Of a DNA stretch of 64,000 nucleotides, positions 1-10,450 are shown piece after piece. The stretch spans positions 930,001-994,000 of the forward strand of contig OX388348.1 of NCBI GenBank assembly GCA_947579665.1, written 5' to 3'. This stretch comes from Sympetrum striolatum. Lineage: Eukaryota; Arthropoda; Insecta; Odonata; Libellulidae. Position numbers and translations under genes: made by a program. Under the pieces are notes generated by a model that had not been told where the DNA came from, did no database searches, and saw only the letters and a program-made list of their open reading frames with translations. Positions within the stretch are counted from its first letter, which is position 1; the number at the start of each line of letters is the position of its first letter.

Positions 1-1
1 T

Positions 2-235
2 GATGTAACCGGAAAAAATAGCGCGAATCGAAGACGACACAGATCGGGAAATTTTGAAATCTCATCGCGAAAGAATGCTGAACCTGACGAGGATGAAGCG
101 TTTTTCTTATCAATTTTACCGTCAGTCAGAAAAATGTCGGAAACGGACAAATTAGATTTTAGAATGCGCGTCTTGCAAATGATAAAAGATATTAACATCA
201 GGAACGATAATATGAAATTTTATCTAGCTTATTAA
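2..235 (+). CDS. C-terminal exon of a MADF-BESS type protein (partial)
   Basis: An open frame enters from the left edge and ends in TAA at 233-235, giving 77 residues with no usable ATG, so it is the last exon or 3' part of a gene starting outside the window. After a basic stretch (NRRRHRSG) it has an acidic run and then the block DEDEAFFLSILPSVRKM followed by DKLDFRMRVLQMI. This is the pattern of the BESS domain, the C-terminal protein-interaction module of MADF-BESS regulators and of the MADF proteins encoded by PIF/Harbinger transposons. An AATAAA lies just downstream at 252-257. It could belong to a host transcription regulator or to another Harbinger element; the MADF half is not in view. 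The motif assignment is firm, the gene identity is not. Confidence 0.65.
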   Translation, partial: DVTGKNSANRRRHRSGNFEISSRKNAEPDEDEAFFLSILPSVRKMSETDKLDFRMRVLQMIKDINIRNDNMKFYLAY

Positions 236-471
236 AAATTCAATTTATAAAAATAAATGGTATTGTTTTGCGATTATGGAATTTCAACGAATTTCGACTT
301 CCTTGTTACCGCGAGCATTTCTTTTGGACGTATAGAGGCTCTCATAATTGTATTCTGACATTTAAAGATGTCTCCAAGCCGATCCACCAGGAAATCAAAC
401 GTACTTACGATAATAATTGAAGAACTTAGAATCGTTCTCTTCGAGTTTATTGTACACGGTGTAGAAGCTTC

Positions 472-1306
472 ATTCTATACGAGTAAAATGTTGCTTGCAT
501 ACTGCAAGCATATAAAATGTATTTATAATCTTTATTCACATGCCAAGTTTTGAGTTTCAATGTTATCGGTAAAAGTTTAAAATAATTTTAAAAGTCAAGC
601 ATATTCTTATTTTTGTAGACGCCTGGTGTCGAACCAAGGAACTATTGGCAGATGCGAATAGACAAAATAACTTGTTAGGAACCGATATTAATTAATGCAA
701 AGTTTGAAGTACATGTCGTACCGGGAAGTTAGTGATATAAGACTCCCATCTGAAATGCATTGGGTAATGTATATGGCTTTCTGGGATCGAACCAAGGACC
801 GTCAGCGAATTGCAAAAATTAGATTATGAAATATATTCATGATCTCTACCCACGTACCGAGTTTCAAGTTTCCATGTTATCGGAAAGAGATCCAAAAAAA
901 TCTTAAAAATCGCCACAACACATTTTAAAGGGAAGATATTTGCCCTGACCTAGCTTCGAACCAAGGATAATCATCGAAGATGTCTTTTTGATTTTCGTTG
1001 GATATGCACGGCATCTAGCAATCCCTCGAGTTTCAACTCTCTTCTTTCCCGGGAAGTGCCTCAAAAAAGTTTTCGAAAATCCCCACCATATATCTTTATA
1101 GGGAAAATCGGGACTTTGGGGCCTTCTGAAATCGAAGCCATGACTCTGAGGTTCTAAATCGCATTTTTTCTGGCGATGAAACGTTATGGCCAATATGTCA
1201 TAAAAATTTCAAATCAATGACGTTTGTGGTTTAGCCTGTGAATTAGTATCCTATCTATCTATCTATATGAATGAATCAAGAGAGAAGCATCTATATATAA
1301 TAGATA
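472..1306 (-). mobile_element. T-arm array element, copy 1
   Basis: Non-coding repeat related to 29640-30523, 53737-54928 and 60118-60725. One end carries the block TACGAGTAAAATGT (477-490). The other ends with a (TATC)n run, GAATGAATC and the imperfect palindrome ATCTATATATAATAGATA (1289-1306), also found at the ends of copies 2 and 3. On the minus strand it holds tRNA T-arm/box-B-like motifs (GGTTCGA-N-N-CC type) near 625-635, 784-793, 953-962 and 1127-1140, spaced about 159, 169 and 176 bp. An open frame on the minus strand at 903-1193 resembles one in copy 2 but is stopped in copy 3, so I do not call it a gene. The class of element is unknown. Confidence 0.7.
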
Positions 1307-3060
1307 CCTTGCTGATAAAATTGGATGAGCCCAATACTCTCTTTACTATATTCTGTATTTTTTCCTCAAGTACAGCAGCCCGAAGATACGATTATCAACG
1401 CCCGTGCACAAGTTTCCTGCTCAACAGCAAATATCAGAGTGGCCTCCGATTCCGTGAATGTCGGTACGTCTGAAAACCATAAGCCTCCGGCGCCGGACTA
1501 GGGGCCGGCGCCGGCACCGGTTTTGCCGGCGTGTGTGCAAACGGCCTAACTATCGGGCCGAGCGGCTGCCGTGTCAACTTTTACATATCCCGTCCTCAAA
1601 GGAAAAGGAGCAAGTATGCGCAGGATGTTTCTTTTGAAACATACACTAGAGATTCCGGTCTTTCGTGTGGTATAAATTTCTCGATCGAGTCTTATCGCTA
1701 TCACAATGTTTTTTTCCACTTTATAAAAAATAGTTAAAAAATAGTGGACTTTTGAATGTTTAATTACAACATGAAATATTAATAAAAGCCACTACATATT
1801 TACGTATAATTATTAGGAAAGGTTAATTATTTCAGAAAATATACTTGAAAATCTTTATAAAAACACTTTAAAAACACACGAGCAAAAGTAAAAACTCGGT
1901 TTCTTCGGAAATTCCGCTTTGAAATATTTTATGATTTTTTCTCATTTTCAACGGATTCTGATGGTTTAACGGATCTACCAAAAATTGAAATAGTTAGAGT
2001 TTCTTAATCCTTAGACATTATACTAGCAGACTGTACCATTTTTGTTTTCCAAAAAAATAGTCAAAATTTAGGGTTTTGGCCAGCTTTTTTCGATTTCCGC
2101 CCACTGTGGCGCCGGTCAGATACATTCGAAATCAGATATTAATGCGGCATTCTTACTTAGCATTATCACATTTCCACCTTATTGAGTCCCCCCCCCACCC
2201 CGAAGTAAAGACTTCATTTATAGAATTACCTAAAGCTATTTGAAGAGCTATTTTCTATCTACCGAATCCTAGAGGTACTTTGCAAACTCTATGGACACAT
2301 TTTTGTATTCACTTTATTATGGAAGCCGTCAAAAATGAAATTTCAGGATCGGAAGTCTAAAATAGACGAGATAGAAACTATGATAGGTATATGAAAGTCC
2401 AACCATGCTACCCTTCGTCACATTTCTACTTCCGTTTATGACATCAATTCACTGATTTTAGTGCCGAAATATTAATATAAATATTTAAGATGATTCTGTT
2501 AACATATTACAGATGAATTGCGAATTGATCGTCGAATACCACTGATACCTAAATATAAAGACGATACACGATATTTTAACGTTCCATGTAGGGAGTGTTT
2601 TGTGTACCTTCGTCTGCAGTTCTAACTCAGATTTAAGCCAAAGCTTTTGCATAATTATTAGATTAAATCAAAATAACGCATACTCTAATCACAAATTCAT
2701 AGGAGATGTATTATCATTTTGCGGAATTGACCTCGCTATGCCACTTCGCGGAAAAAGAAAAAGTGACATTAAAATTCAAAGTAATAGTCCACGTCTTGTA
2801 GAAATCCATTTCGTAGAATAAACAACGGACTGGTACCTTTTCCACAACAGTTTTTTAAGCAAAATCAAGTTTCAAAGTTTGAAATTTAAGTTTCATCAAT
2901 TAACTGTTACCATTAGGAGACATTGCATTTGAACTAATTTATAAATTTTCAATCCGAAGAAAAAAGAAGGCAGCTTTCGATAACATCTTCAGAAAGTCAA
3001 ACAGGGATGTTCTTTATCATATGTTTGATAAAATAAGGATTTTTTTAATGTCCTTGCCTC
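1307..3060. other. No gene seen; GC-rich inverted patch
   Basis: AT-rich sequence with no supported coding region. A GC-rich patch at about 1487-1533 holds several overlapping copies of GCCGGCGCCGG, itself self-complementary, and stands out sharply from its surroundings. It may be the end of a DNA transposon, but no partner end was found. Confidence 0.5.
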
Positions 3061-3215
3061 ATAAATCAATCACGTTCTCAAGGGAAAAAATTAATTCCCT
3101 TTTTCAAAACGCAGTTCGACTTCACATCACTCCATCCGCAATCACACTTGGACAGAATTTATCAAGCAATCACAGCGTCTAAACGTCTTTATTTTAAGAA
3201 TTTCCAACTTGCTTT
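3060..3215 (-). pseudogene. Very decayed LINE reverse transcriptase relic
   Basis: The minus strand shares a gapped DNA match with the C-terminal RT relic at 57885-58495, around the words TTGGAA...CTT, then GCTGTGATTGCTTGATAAA. No frame is open. It also shares CTTGATAAATTC with 5580-5760, so the three pieces look like copies of one LINE family at different stages of decay. The match is short and eye-made. Confidence 0.35.
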
Positions 3216-3231
3216 GGAAAGCAAGTTGGAA
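3202..3231. repeat. Near-perfect palindrome, 14-bp arms
   Basis: TTCCAACTTGCTTT is followed after GG by its exact reverse complement (3218-3231). With a 2-base centre it is a cruciform-type palindrome rather than a normal RNA hairpin. It abuts the decayed LINE relic. Confidence 0.85.
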
Positions 3232-5579
3232 GTTTTGTTTCAAAGTCGGGCGGCACGTAAAGTGCCATTTCTTGCGAGAGAAAAAATCTAAATACGCAGC
3301 TTCCTATTGCTACATCAATCACAAAAGCATGTATGAAACTAGTCGGAAATCCGCTTTTGGAACGGTTATAACCTCAAATATCACCCAAAATATAAAAATC
3401 GCATCAACTTAATTTAAACAGTGAAACCGAAAGACTTCTGCAGCGTTTAATATCACTAAGAATTTCAAATGGAATCACTCAAAAGATTTGACAATCTTAA
3501 GTATATATCAAAATACTTTTGACTCGTCAAGGGATGAGACGCCAGTCCCCTTGCATAGTTAGAGCAGCCTGACAACCGCTGAAACATTTCCTTTGCGCGA
3601 TTAGACTTTCTCAACCTTAATTCTTTCTGGGCATTATATTCTACGTTAATCAGATAAGATGGGACGTGAAAGGAGTATTTCGTCAACAAGAAATATAAAA
3701 ATGCCTTGTCATTTAGTCATGTTTTTGGATTCCAATTTTAGTTTCTCTCGTGTTACCGAGTGGTTCACATCGAAAACGGATCTTAATTTGTCAGCAGTCA
3801 TATCAACATTGGCATAGTGAGAATCCGTGTTTCGTGCTCTATCACTAAGAAATTGTACACCCAGTTTTACTTGCTGAACATACGAGGATTTTAGTCGGTG
3901 TAGGAAGTGCTGCGGAGATACTTCGAGTGTAGTGCTAAAGAAAGAGGAGCTTTACGAAGGATTTGTGAGCAAAGTGTTTATTTCTAAAATGTCAGTCTTT
4001 TTCTGTCTCCGTTTAAGTCGTCACAGAACAGTACACCTCATTTAATCTAACGACGAGTCTTAAAAAGTGGAGTAAACTTCCGCTCCAAAGTGAATTGCAT
4101 GACATTCTTATCGTATTATGCGCGTATTTCGTCCGTGACTTTCCCTCCTCATGCTTAAATATTATGCAAATGGTGATTGTATATGTTAAGTGATTTGTAT
4201 TGTACAGGCAGCAGCGATTGTTTTAGTTGCAATGTTACTTACAGTTTGTGATTTCCGTTTGGAAAATTCGAGACGAGGTGAAAAAGTGTACATGTGATAA
4301 GGGGTGCTGCTTTTGTGAGCGAAAACGGAGTATATAGTGAGGATGAGCTCACTATATACTCCGTTTTGAGCTATTTGCTCAAAATAAATTTGTCTAACGA
4401 GTACTGTTATTTATAATTTAAAGGCATTATTTAAGGAAATCTAATGAGGTAGAAAATTGAAAATAACTATCAATCGCTTCTTCGCTAGGTAATAAATTCC
4501 ACGCCGGATTTTTTTTCAACGAGTTGCTTTTTAATCTTTTACTGTAGCTGTTGATTAACCATATTTCTCACCTATCCCTAATTTTTGATGAAAATTATTG
4601 TACCTTCAGTTCATCTTAACAGAGACTTAGCTGAAACTATTACCACATTTACTATTAACCACCGGACTGTAAATTTATCTGAGCAACTAAAATGGCAGCA
4701 TATGTTTTCTAAAGCGGAAGTGCGAAAAGTTACACATTCCGCTTAGATACTTTTTATGGAATTAGAACGTTATAAAAAATGAGAACCTTGAATAATATAA
4801 TTCTTTGGCTGATACGATATGTAAATAACATCTAATCACATGACGGCTCATGCTAAAGAATGTCTTTAAAACTTGGAAAGTCTTTTCTGGTGGAAACCCG
4901 AACTTAAAATATCTTAGCTATTGTGTAACATCAAAAAAAACGACATCAAGCTACCAAATTTTAATTTCAGCATAATAGTTAGTAAAATAAATGTGGCTAT
5001 GATGAACTCAAACTGTTATTCTCTTAATTTTATATCCACACGTTTTAATTTAAACCATTGATTCTGGAAAGAAATATTATTTAAAATAAGAATTTTTGAT
5101 TCCACTATTTTTTTGTTTAAAATGAAATTGAATTATAATGAAAATAAGTTTTATTTTGATACATATGAGCACTGCTGAAGTCGTTTTTCGGCTATTTTCT
5201 TGATATCATATTAGAGCATTTGAATTTGAACCATTACCTTTGGATACGGCAGTTATTTAAAATATGATTTTTGAAAAAATAAAGTGGTTAATTAAATTGA
5301 GAGTGGACGTGAGTATAGATTTTATTTTGAACATTTTTATCTCCCGCGGAGATTCAACCGGATCCTCATGACCAAATGAAGGTAAAAGTTTAGATTTTAC
5401 TCATAATCCAGGGAGAGAATAAAAACCTTGTATCTTACATACCCTTAAATCAAATATATAAAATATAGTATGGGTATGTTTGCTAAAGACTCGAAAACCG
5501 AGAGTTGTAGAACTTTGAAATTCTGCACATAATAAAAAGTAACAGGCATGAATATGCTAGCCACTGCAAGTTAGGCATT
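3232..5579. other. No gene seen
   Basis: AT-rich non-coding sequence. The only structure I can support is the 20-bp-arm hairpin at 4322-4367. Confidence 0.55.
4322..4367. repeat. Perfect 20-bp inverted repeat with 6-base loop
   Basis: The left arm 4322-4341 (AAAACGGAG...GTGAG) and the right arm 4348-4367 are exact reverse complements around the loop GATGAG. A perfect 20-bp stem in otherwise unstructured AT-rich DNA is either a recent inverted duplication or a small-RNA type hairpin. The match stops sharply at both bases. Confidence 0.9.
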
Positions 5580-5760
5580 TTTTTCATTTCCTTAAACCCC
5601 CCCATTACCACTGCCCTGAATTTATCAAGGCATCACAGCCGTTATTCTTCACTCGATTTTTCAAAGATTCCATACCTATATCTGGAGACATTTTTGTCAA
5701 ACCTTCTTTTTTAGCATTTTTATGATGAAATGAATTATACTGTGCTATTTCAAGTTCAAA
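5580..5760 (-). pseudogene. Decayed LINE reverse transcriptase C-terminal relic
   Basis: On the minus strand a short frame reads SPDIGMESLKNRVKNN, matching the segment after the RT core in many CR1/Jockey-type LINEs (a G-x-ESL-x-x-R pattern). Its DNA aligns with the better-preserved relic at 57885-58495 over GATTCCA-type words and the GCTGTGATGCCTTGATAAATTC block. The core RT motifs are absent, so it is a 3' fragment. Confidence 0.4.
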
Positions 5761-6707
5761 CATCAACTTTTTATCCCTACTCCATACTTTTGTAAATCTT
5801 TGACTTAGAATGCATCCAGTCTCCCCTCCTCATCATTTGTGAGAGTCAGTTTGAAAGGTTACTGAGATTTGTTAAAATTTAATAGAGGTATTGCTTTGAA
5901 AAATTTTGGTTTTGTTAACCTAGTTATGAAGAGGTGCATTACCAGTATACGTAATTTTGATAGGATACCATAATTTTTAATACACGAAAAAAAGGAATAG
6001 AGTTATAATCTAGAGCTTTTGTTCAAATCTAAAAATTAGGAAATGAGAATTTGATAGTCTTAGAATTAATCCATCTTTTGGATTCTGACATTAGTTAATT
6101 TAGATATGACTTATACTTCCATGATTACTAATTTATATCCTTTCTGTCAACCCCAAATTAAGAGTTGGCTGGTCATAATGAAGTCATCAAATAGAGGCAC
6201 CATGTATTTTCCATTATTCTTCTGAAGTTGAATCAGTAGCATTGAATATATTGCATTTTGATTTTTTTTGCTGCAAAGTGTCAGTGAAACAATAGGAGTT
6301 TCACATTTACTTTTGGTGCACTTGCTAAATTATTGTGTACTTGGAGTGTACTCATAATGTATGGTTAGGTGAATTCCATTAAGTGTTTTATTTATTATTT
6401 CATGTATTTTTCATGTTGTGTAAAAGAACTAACTTGGTTGGTTCACTTGACTTCACTTGACTATTGGTTTTTGCTGAACCTTAGGTGGTGGCAGGTTCTA
6501 AGAGATTTAAATTATTTCAATGTATAGTTACTGAAATTTTTTATATGGAAGGTAAATATGGAAATTCAGTCTAATTTCCTTCTATTTTGGAAATCAATTT
6601 AAAGATTGCCATACTCAAAGTATCTTTGTCATTCAGCTTGACAAATTTTAATTTCCATTAAAATGTATTCATTGACAGGATAGAAAAACAAAGTACAGGG
6701 TGTGATA

Positions 6708-6758
6708 ACATAACTTCCTTTTTTCACATTAAAAAGCATTAAAAAAAGGAAGTTATGT
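6708..6758. repeat. 17-bp inverted repeat
   Basis: ACATAACTTCCTTTTTT at 6708-6724 is exactly reverse-complemented at 6742-6758, with 17 bases between. It may be the core of a small fold-back element or simply a chance low-complexity stem. Confidence 0.75.
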
Positions 6759-7502
6759 CTTGCATTCAATAGCACTAAATATTTCTGGGAGACAGAAACT
6801 GCCATTATGCTTTCCAAGAGTATATTTTTCTTCTTCCTTAAAATATTTTTCTATATATTTTACTATTCCATAGCTTCACTTATATCATGCTATTTTGGAT
6901 TCTTTCAGAGTCAATTCCTGTCCATTTAATTCATTAAGTGGAACTTCCTTGAATCATTCTTTACATTTACCTGGTTTTTCACATACATGGATTCAGATTA
7001 TTATCTACTGTAATATTAAATATCCTTTCCTTTAATTTGAAATTCATTTTAAAATTACTATTTCTATAGATGGAGAATGGGATTGGTGAAATTCTAAGTC
7101 AGAAGGTATTATATTATGCCCAAATATTCCTCTTAGTATATTAGAATTCTTTTAAAGGAATATATTATGAGAATTTTGTAAAATTATAGCCTTGGCTAAA
7201 GCAATGGATTCAGCTATAAACTCAATTAGATTTGCCTCACACTTTCTGCATTACTCTACCCAAGCATTTGTATTTCAACCCTGTAAGAATAAAGTCTTCA
7301 AGTATCTGAATGCAGGCGGACAAATCTACGTTTTTCAGTTAGATATAATAATAATTATATGTTATTCATTCATTTAACTTAAAACATTGTGGGAAATATT
7401 GCAAAAATTCTGCTATTATTAATCAGTAATAAATAGATTCTCTAATTCTATAATTGAAATTATTATTAAGCTTAGGTATCTCATTTTGATAGAATCTCAT
7501 TG

Positions 7503-7541
7503 AATTGCATCAATCTGATTCTCAATCAGACTGATGCAATT
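7503..7541. repeat. 18-bp hairpin with one mismatch
   Basis: AATTGCATCAATCTGATT (7503-7520), the loop CTC, then the reverse complement at 7524-7541 with a single mismatch. It is a tight structure with mixed base composition, so less likely to be chance than an AT-only stem. Confidence 0.8.
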
Positions 7542-8913
7542 AGCTTTATCCTGTCTTTAATTCGTATTATAGTAGTAGCTCAAAGGGTTGCATTCTAGAT
7601 TACATAGATTTAATAAGGTAATTTTGGTTTAAATGATGTAAATCATACCTTCTGATTAATATCTGATTACTCAAGAAATTAAGTTTTCCTACATTAAATA
7701 TTTATTTACAGAACCAACCATGGGGTTGTTCCATTACGCTAGTTATTCATATGAATTACGTGGGATTGTATGTAAGGTGATGTAAACTTGGTTTGTATAA
7801 AATGCATAATATTGTGTTTGATGGCATTTGATATCGGATTCATAGCAGACAAATAAATTCAATCATTTTCCAGCAATATGTGGGGGAATAGTACCCCAAT
7901 TCAGAAGAAAAAGTTGCCATAAGGCCAACTTCCTCCAATTGTATTTCACCTGATTTTATTAAGTAGGCAGCATTCATGTCCTTATAATTGGATTTTGATT
8001 TGTTGTCCAAAAGATCTAAGAGTATTGCAAATATTAAATTATTTAATCTCTTGTGATATTACTTGCAAGCCATGGGCTACAAAGTTAAGCGTCTTTTGTG
8101 TAATTATTGAGAGGAGGTTGAGGTGATTAGGAAAAAAAAGGGAATTAGTGGATTGCAACAACCTTCCCTTTAATTTAACCTGGAATTTGTGACCAGAAAG
8201 CCAAGGTTAATATTATTTATAGAAATGTGGATGATGAAGAAGTTCCTATTTGAGAACCATGTAGTTTTAATCTAGTTAAATTAAGGAAGTAACTGCTCAT
8301 GGCCCCAATATATTAGTTATCGTATTGACTATTATCACCAACATTGAACATTAATTTTGACATTAACACATCTTGTTTGATAAATGCAAATATTTTTTCT
8401 TGCTTGTCAGTGATTATATTTTTCCAATGAACTTTTTAGAATCGTGCTGGGCAAAAGGCAAATAATCTCAATGGTAGCAGCCGTCACTTAGTGGAATTCC
8501 AATACTGGAAAAAATGATTATTCTAGGGATCTTTCTTTGAAGTTGGAGTATTAGTAATTGTGTATTTCATTGGCTTAATTAATGTCAGCTCAATGAGATA
8601 ATTTTTTCCTGGTTCTCTAGTAAATTTAAACATCTATTTATTATCTTTGTGACTTATTGCAGTCCATATTTTTTATCACAAATATGCCTAAGTCATGTAA
8701 AAATCAGTTTGAAAACAACATTAATTTCATAGAATGGAAGCCTTTTTTGGGATAAAATTTGGCTTTCCAAATATCACGAATATGTTTTCAATTATTCACT
8801 TATGAAAACTAAAATCTTGATAAGTTTTATAATTTTGCCACATAAGCCTTAAAATCTGCTTGTTTTCAAAACAGTTATTATTTTGAAGGAATTAACTCAT
8901 GTTGTAGCATATA

Positions 8914-9520
8914 GTGCGCATGACCTATCAAAGGCTGAAACATTCACGTTCTTTCTCTCTACAGTCGAGAACCACCTTCATAGACAAACCCTGGCTGTAC
9001 CTTTGCATCATGTATGTACTTAGAAATGCTTTCATGGTACACCCAGAATATCTCCTTTTGGGATCATTATTTGATTCAAATAAACATATTAGGTGTCTGG
9101 CTATCAAAAGAATAAAAGAAGGTTTACAAACAGCGTTAAGAGCAATGAGTGTTTCCAAACCACCACAAATTATTTTTCAAGCAGAAGACTACATAAATCT
9201 TATAGATTGTCAGTCTACATCAGAGCCACCTCTCCAAACTAACTTAAGCAAAAAAGAGCTAGAGTTATTACCAAAACAGGAACTAGTAATACATAGAATT
9301 TTGAAATTACTTTGCACACTCAACGGTGAAAGGAATTGTAAAGGTGGTTAAAGAATCAACAATTTCTATTTTATTTGAGATGTCAAAAGATGGTTTCATT
9401 AGATTGAGGTTGCTCAACATATTTTTTACTGGTTGTAGTGCACCTATGAGAATGTTATCCAAGAACTGGAAGTATCTTTACCCCTTAATAGACTCAGTTC
9501 CAAAAATTCCAAATTGGTGA
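8914..9520 (+). pseudogene. Relic of a dispersed arthropod protein family of unknown function
   Basis: The first frame (8914-9351) reads ...VLRNAFMVHPEYLLLGSL...RCLAIKRI...FQAEDYINLID...SEPPLQTNLS. The reading then shifts frame near 9310 and continues as VKGIVKVVKESTISIL...DGFIRLRL (to 9520). I know this pattern from memory: a multi-copy uncharacterised protein common in arthropod genomes, with the successive words NAFF-HPENLLLAM, AxRRI, DYxDLIDW, TEPPL and FPCHTQAVERxVKLVTEAS...RDGFIRARL. Only the C-terminal part is here. The upstream start, one frameshift and the loss of the usual CHTQAVER word mark it as a dead or partial copy. It may be carried by a mobile element. No function can be given. 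Confidence 0.55.
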
Positions 9521-10020
9521 TCCTCTGCTTTATAGCATTCTGAAATTTTCATTGATTATCAATATGAAGAGATGATGTAATAAAGATTAAATTTGAATTA
9601 CTTTTTCAAATTTACTGTTTGATCATTTTTTATAACATTTTGTAATTTTTCCTTTTGAAAATAAATCTTTCTTTTTCGGTTAAATTTCTCTTATTCCAAA
9701 AATAGGCTTAATTTAATAACATAACGAATAATTTGTGTTAAGTAAACATATGTTAGATTTGAAATAATTTTTATTTGTATGGTTACAAAAAATATAATTG
9801 AAAAATGAAAATTAGAAGTTAATGAGACTTTCAAGAATAGAGTTCTGCAAAACAATGATTTTACTGCTAATCCATGAGACGTAAATGTTACTCAACAAAT
9901 ATAAATATATAAAAATTCTTTCTTCTGTTAATTAAAATTTTGAACTTCACATTTTTGTACTTGAAAACAAAAATTTGCTTTGTATTTGAGTTTTTAATAA
10001 ATCAATATAGTTTTTGATTA
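9521..10020. other. No gene seen
   Basis: Very AT-rich spacer between the arthropod-family relic and the Penelope-like relic; nothing supported. Confidence 0.5.
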
Positions 10021-10129
10021 TACACTAAAAAGTTTAAACTCCTACCCAATTCAAAGCATGTGTTCTTCAACATTGACAACCTGTTCCCCAGACTTATGTG
10101 ATCATTCAGGAATTATTATCCTGAAGCAA

Positions 10130-10450
10130 CTTATGTATTTTTCAAAAATATTTCAGTTTCAATGATTGTGTCTATGTACAACCAGATGGTTTTGCTATGT
10201 GATCCCCTATTTCCCCTCTACTATCTGAAATATTCATTAACTTTGTTGAAAATCTTTATTTATTTCTTATAAAAATTGTTAGCCAAAATATGTTACAATA
10301 TGCCTAAAATACTATGTGGATGATGTGTTCTATATCTGGAATGGTTCCTCAGGCAATTGGGCATTCTTGGCAAACTTAAACACACTTTACCCTAACATTA
10401 GATTCACCTGTGGAATGGAATCTCAAAAAATCTTAAATTTTGAACCCTTG
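10130..10450 (+). pseudogene. Penelope-like element reverse transcriptase relic
   Basis: Two frames joined by at least one frameshift give the RT core of a Penelope-like retroelement. First comes FKNIS, then NDCVYVQPDGFAM, a stop where G would stand, and SPISPLLSEIFINFVENLY (motif of the -GxAMGSPLSPxLAEIFM- type). After a shift, YYVDDVFYIWNG...FLANLNTLYPNIRFT...LNFE matches the YVDD catalytic box and the W-x-G, PNIxFT and LNFLDL words of this family. The catalytic YVDD is present, but stop codons and frameshifts make it inactive. No GIY-YIG endonuclease region could be found downstream. Penelope-like elements are widespread in arthropods. Confidence 0.7.

Larger units (their letters stand above)
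5761..8900. other. No gene seen; two hairpins
   Basis: AT-rich non-coding sequence. It contains an inverted repeat at 6708-6758 and a hairpin at 7503-7541, listed separately. No frame above about 60 codons looks coding. Confidence 0.5.

Noticed and set aside
903..1193. Minus-strand frame (RQKKCD...FRRPQS) shared with 30029-30400
   Set aside because: The protein-level match simply mirrors the DNA match of two T-arm array copies, and copy 3 has stops in the same stretch.
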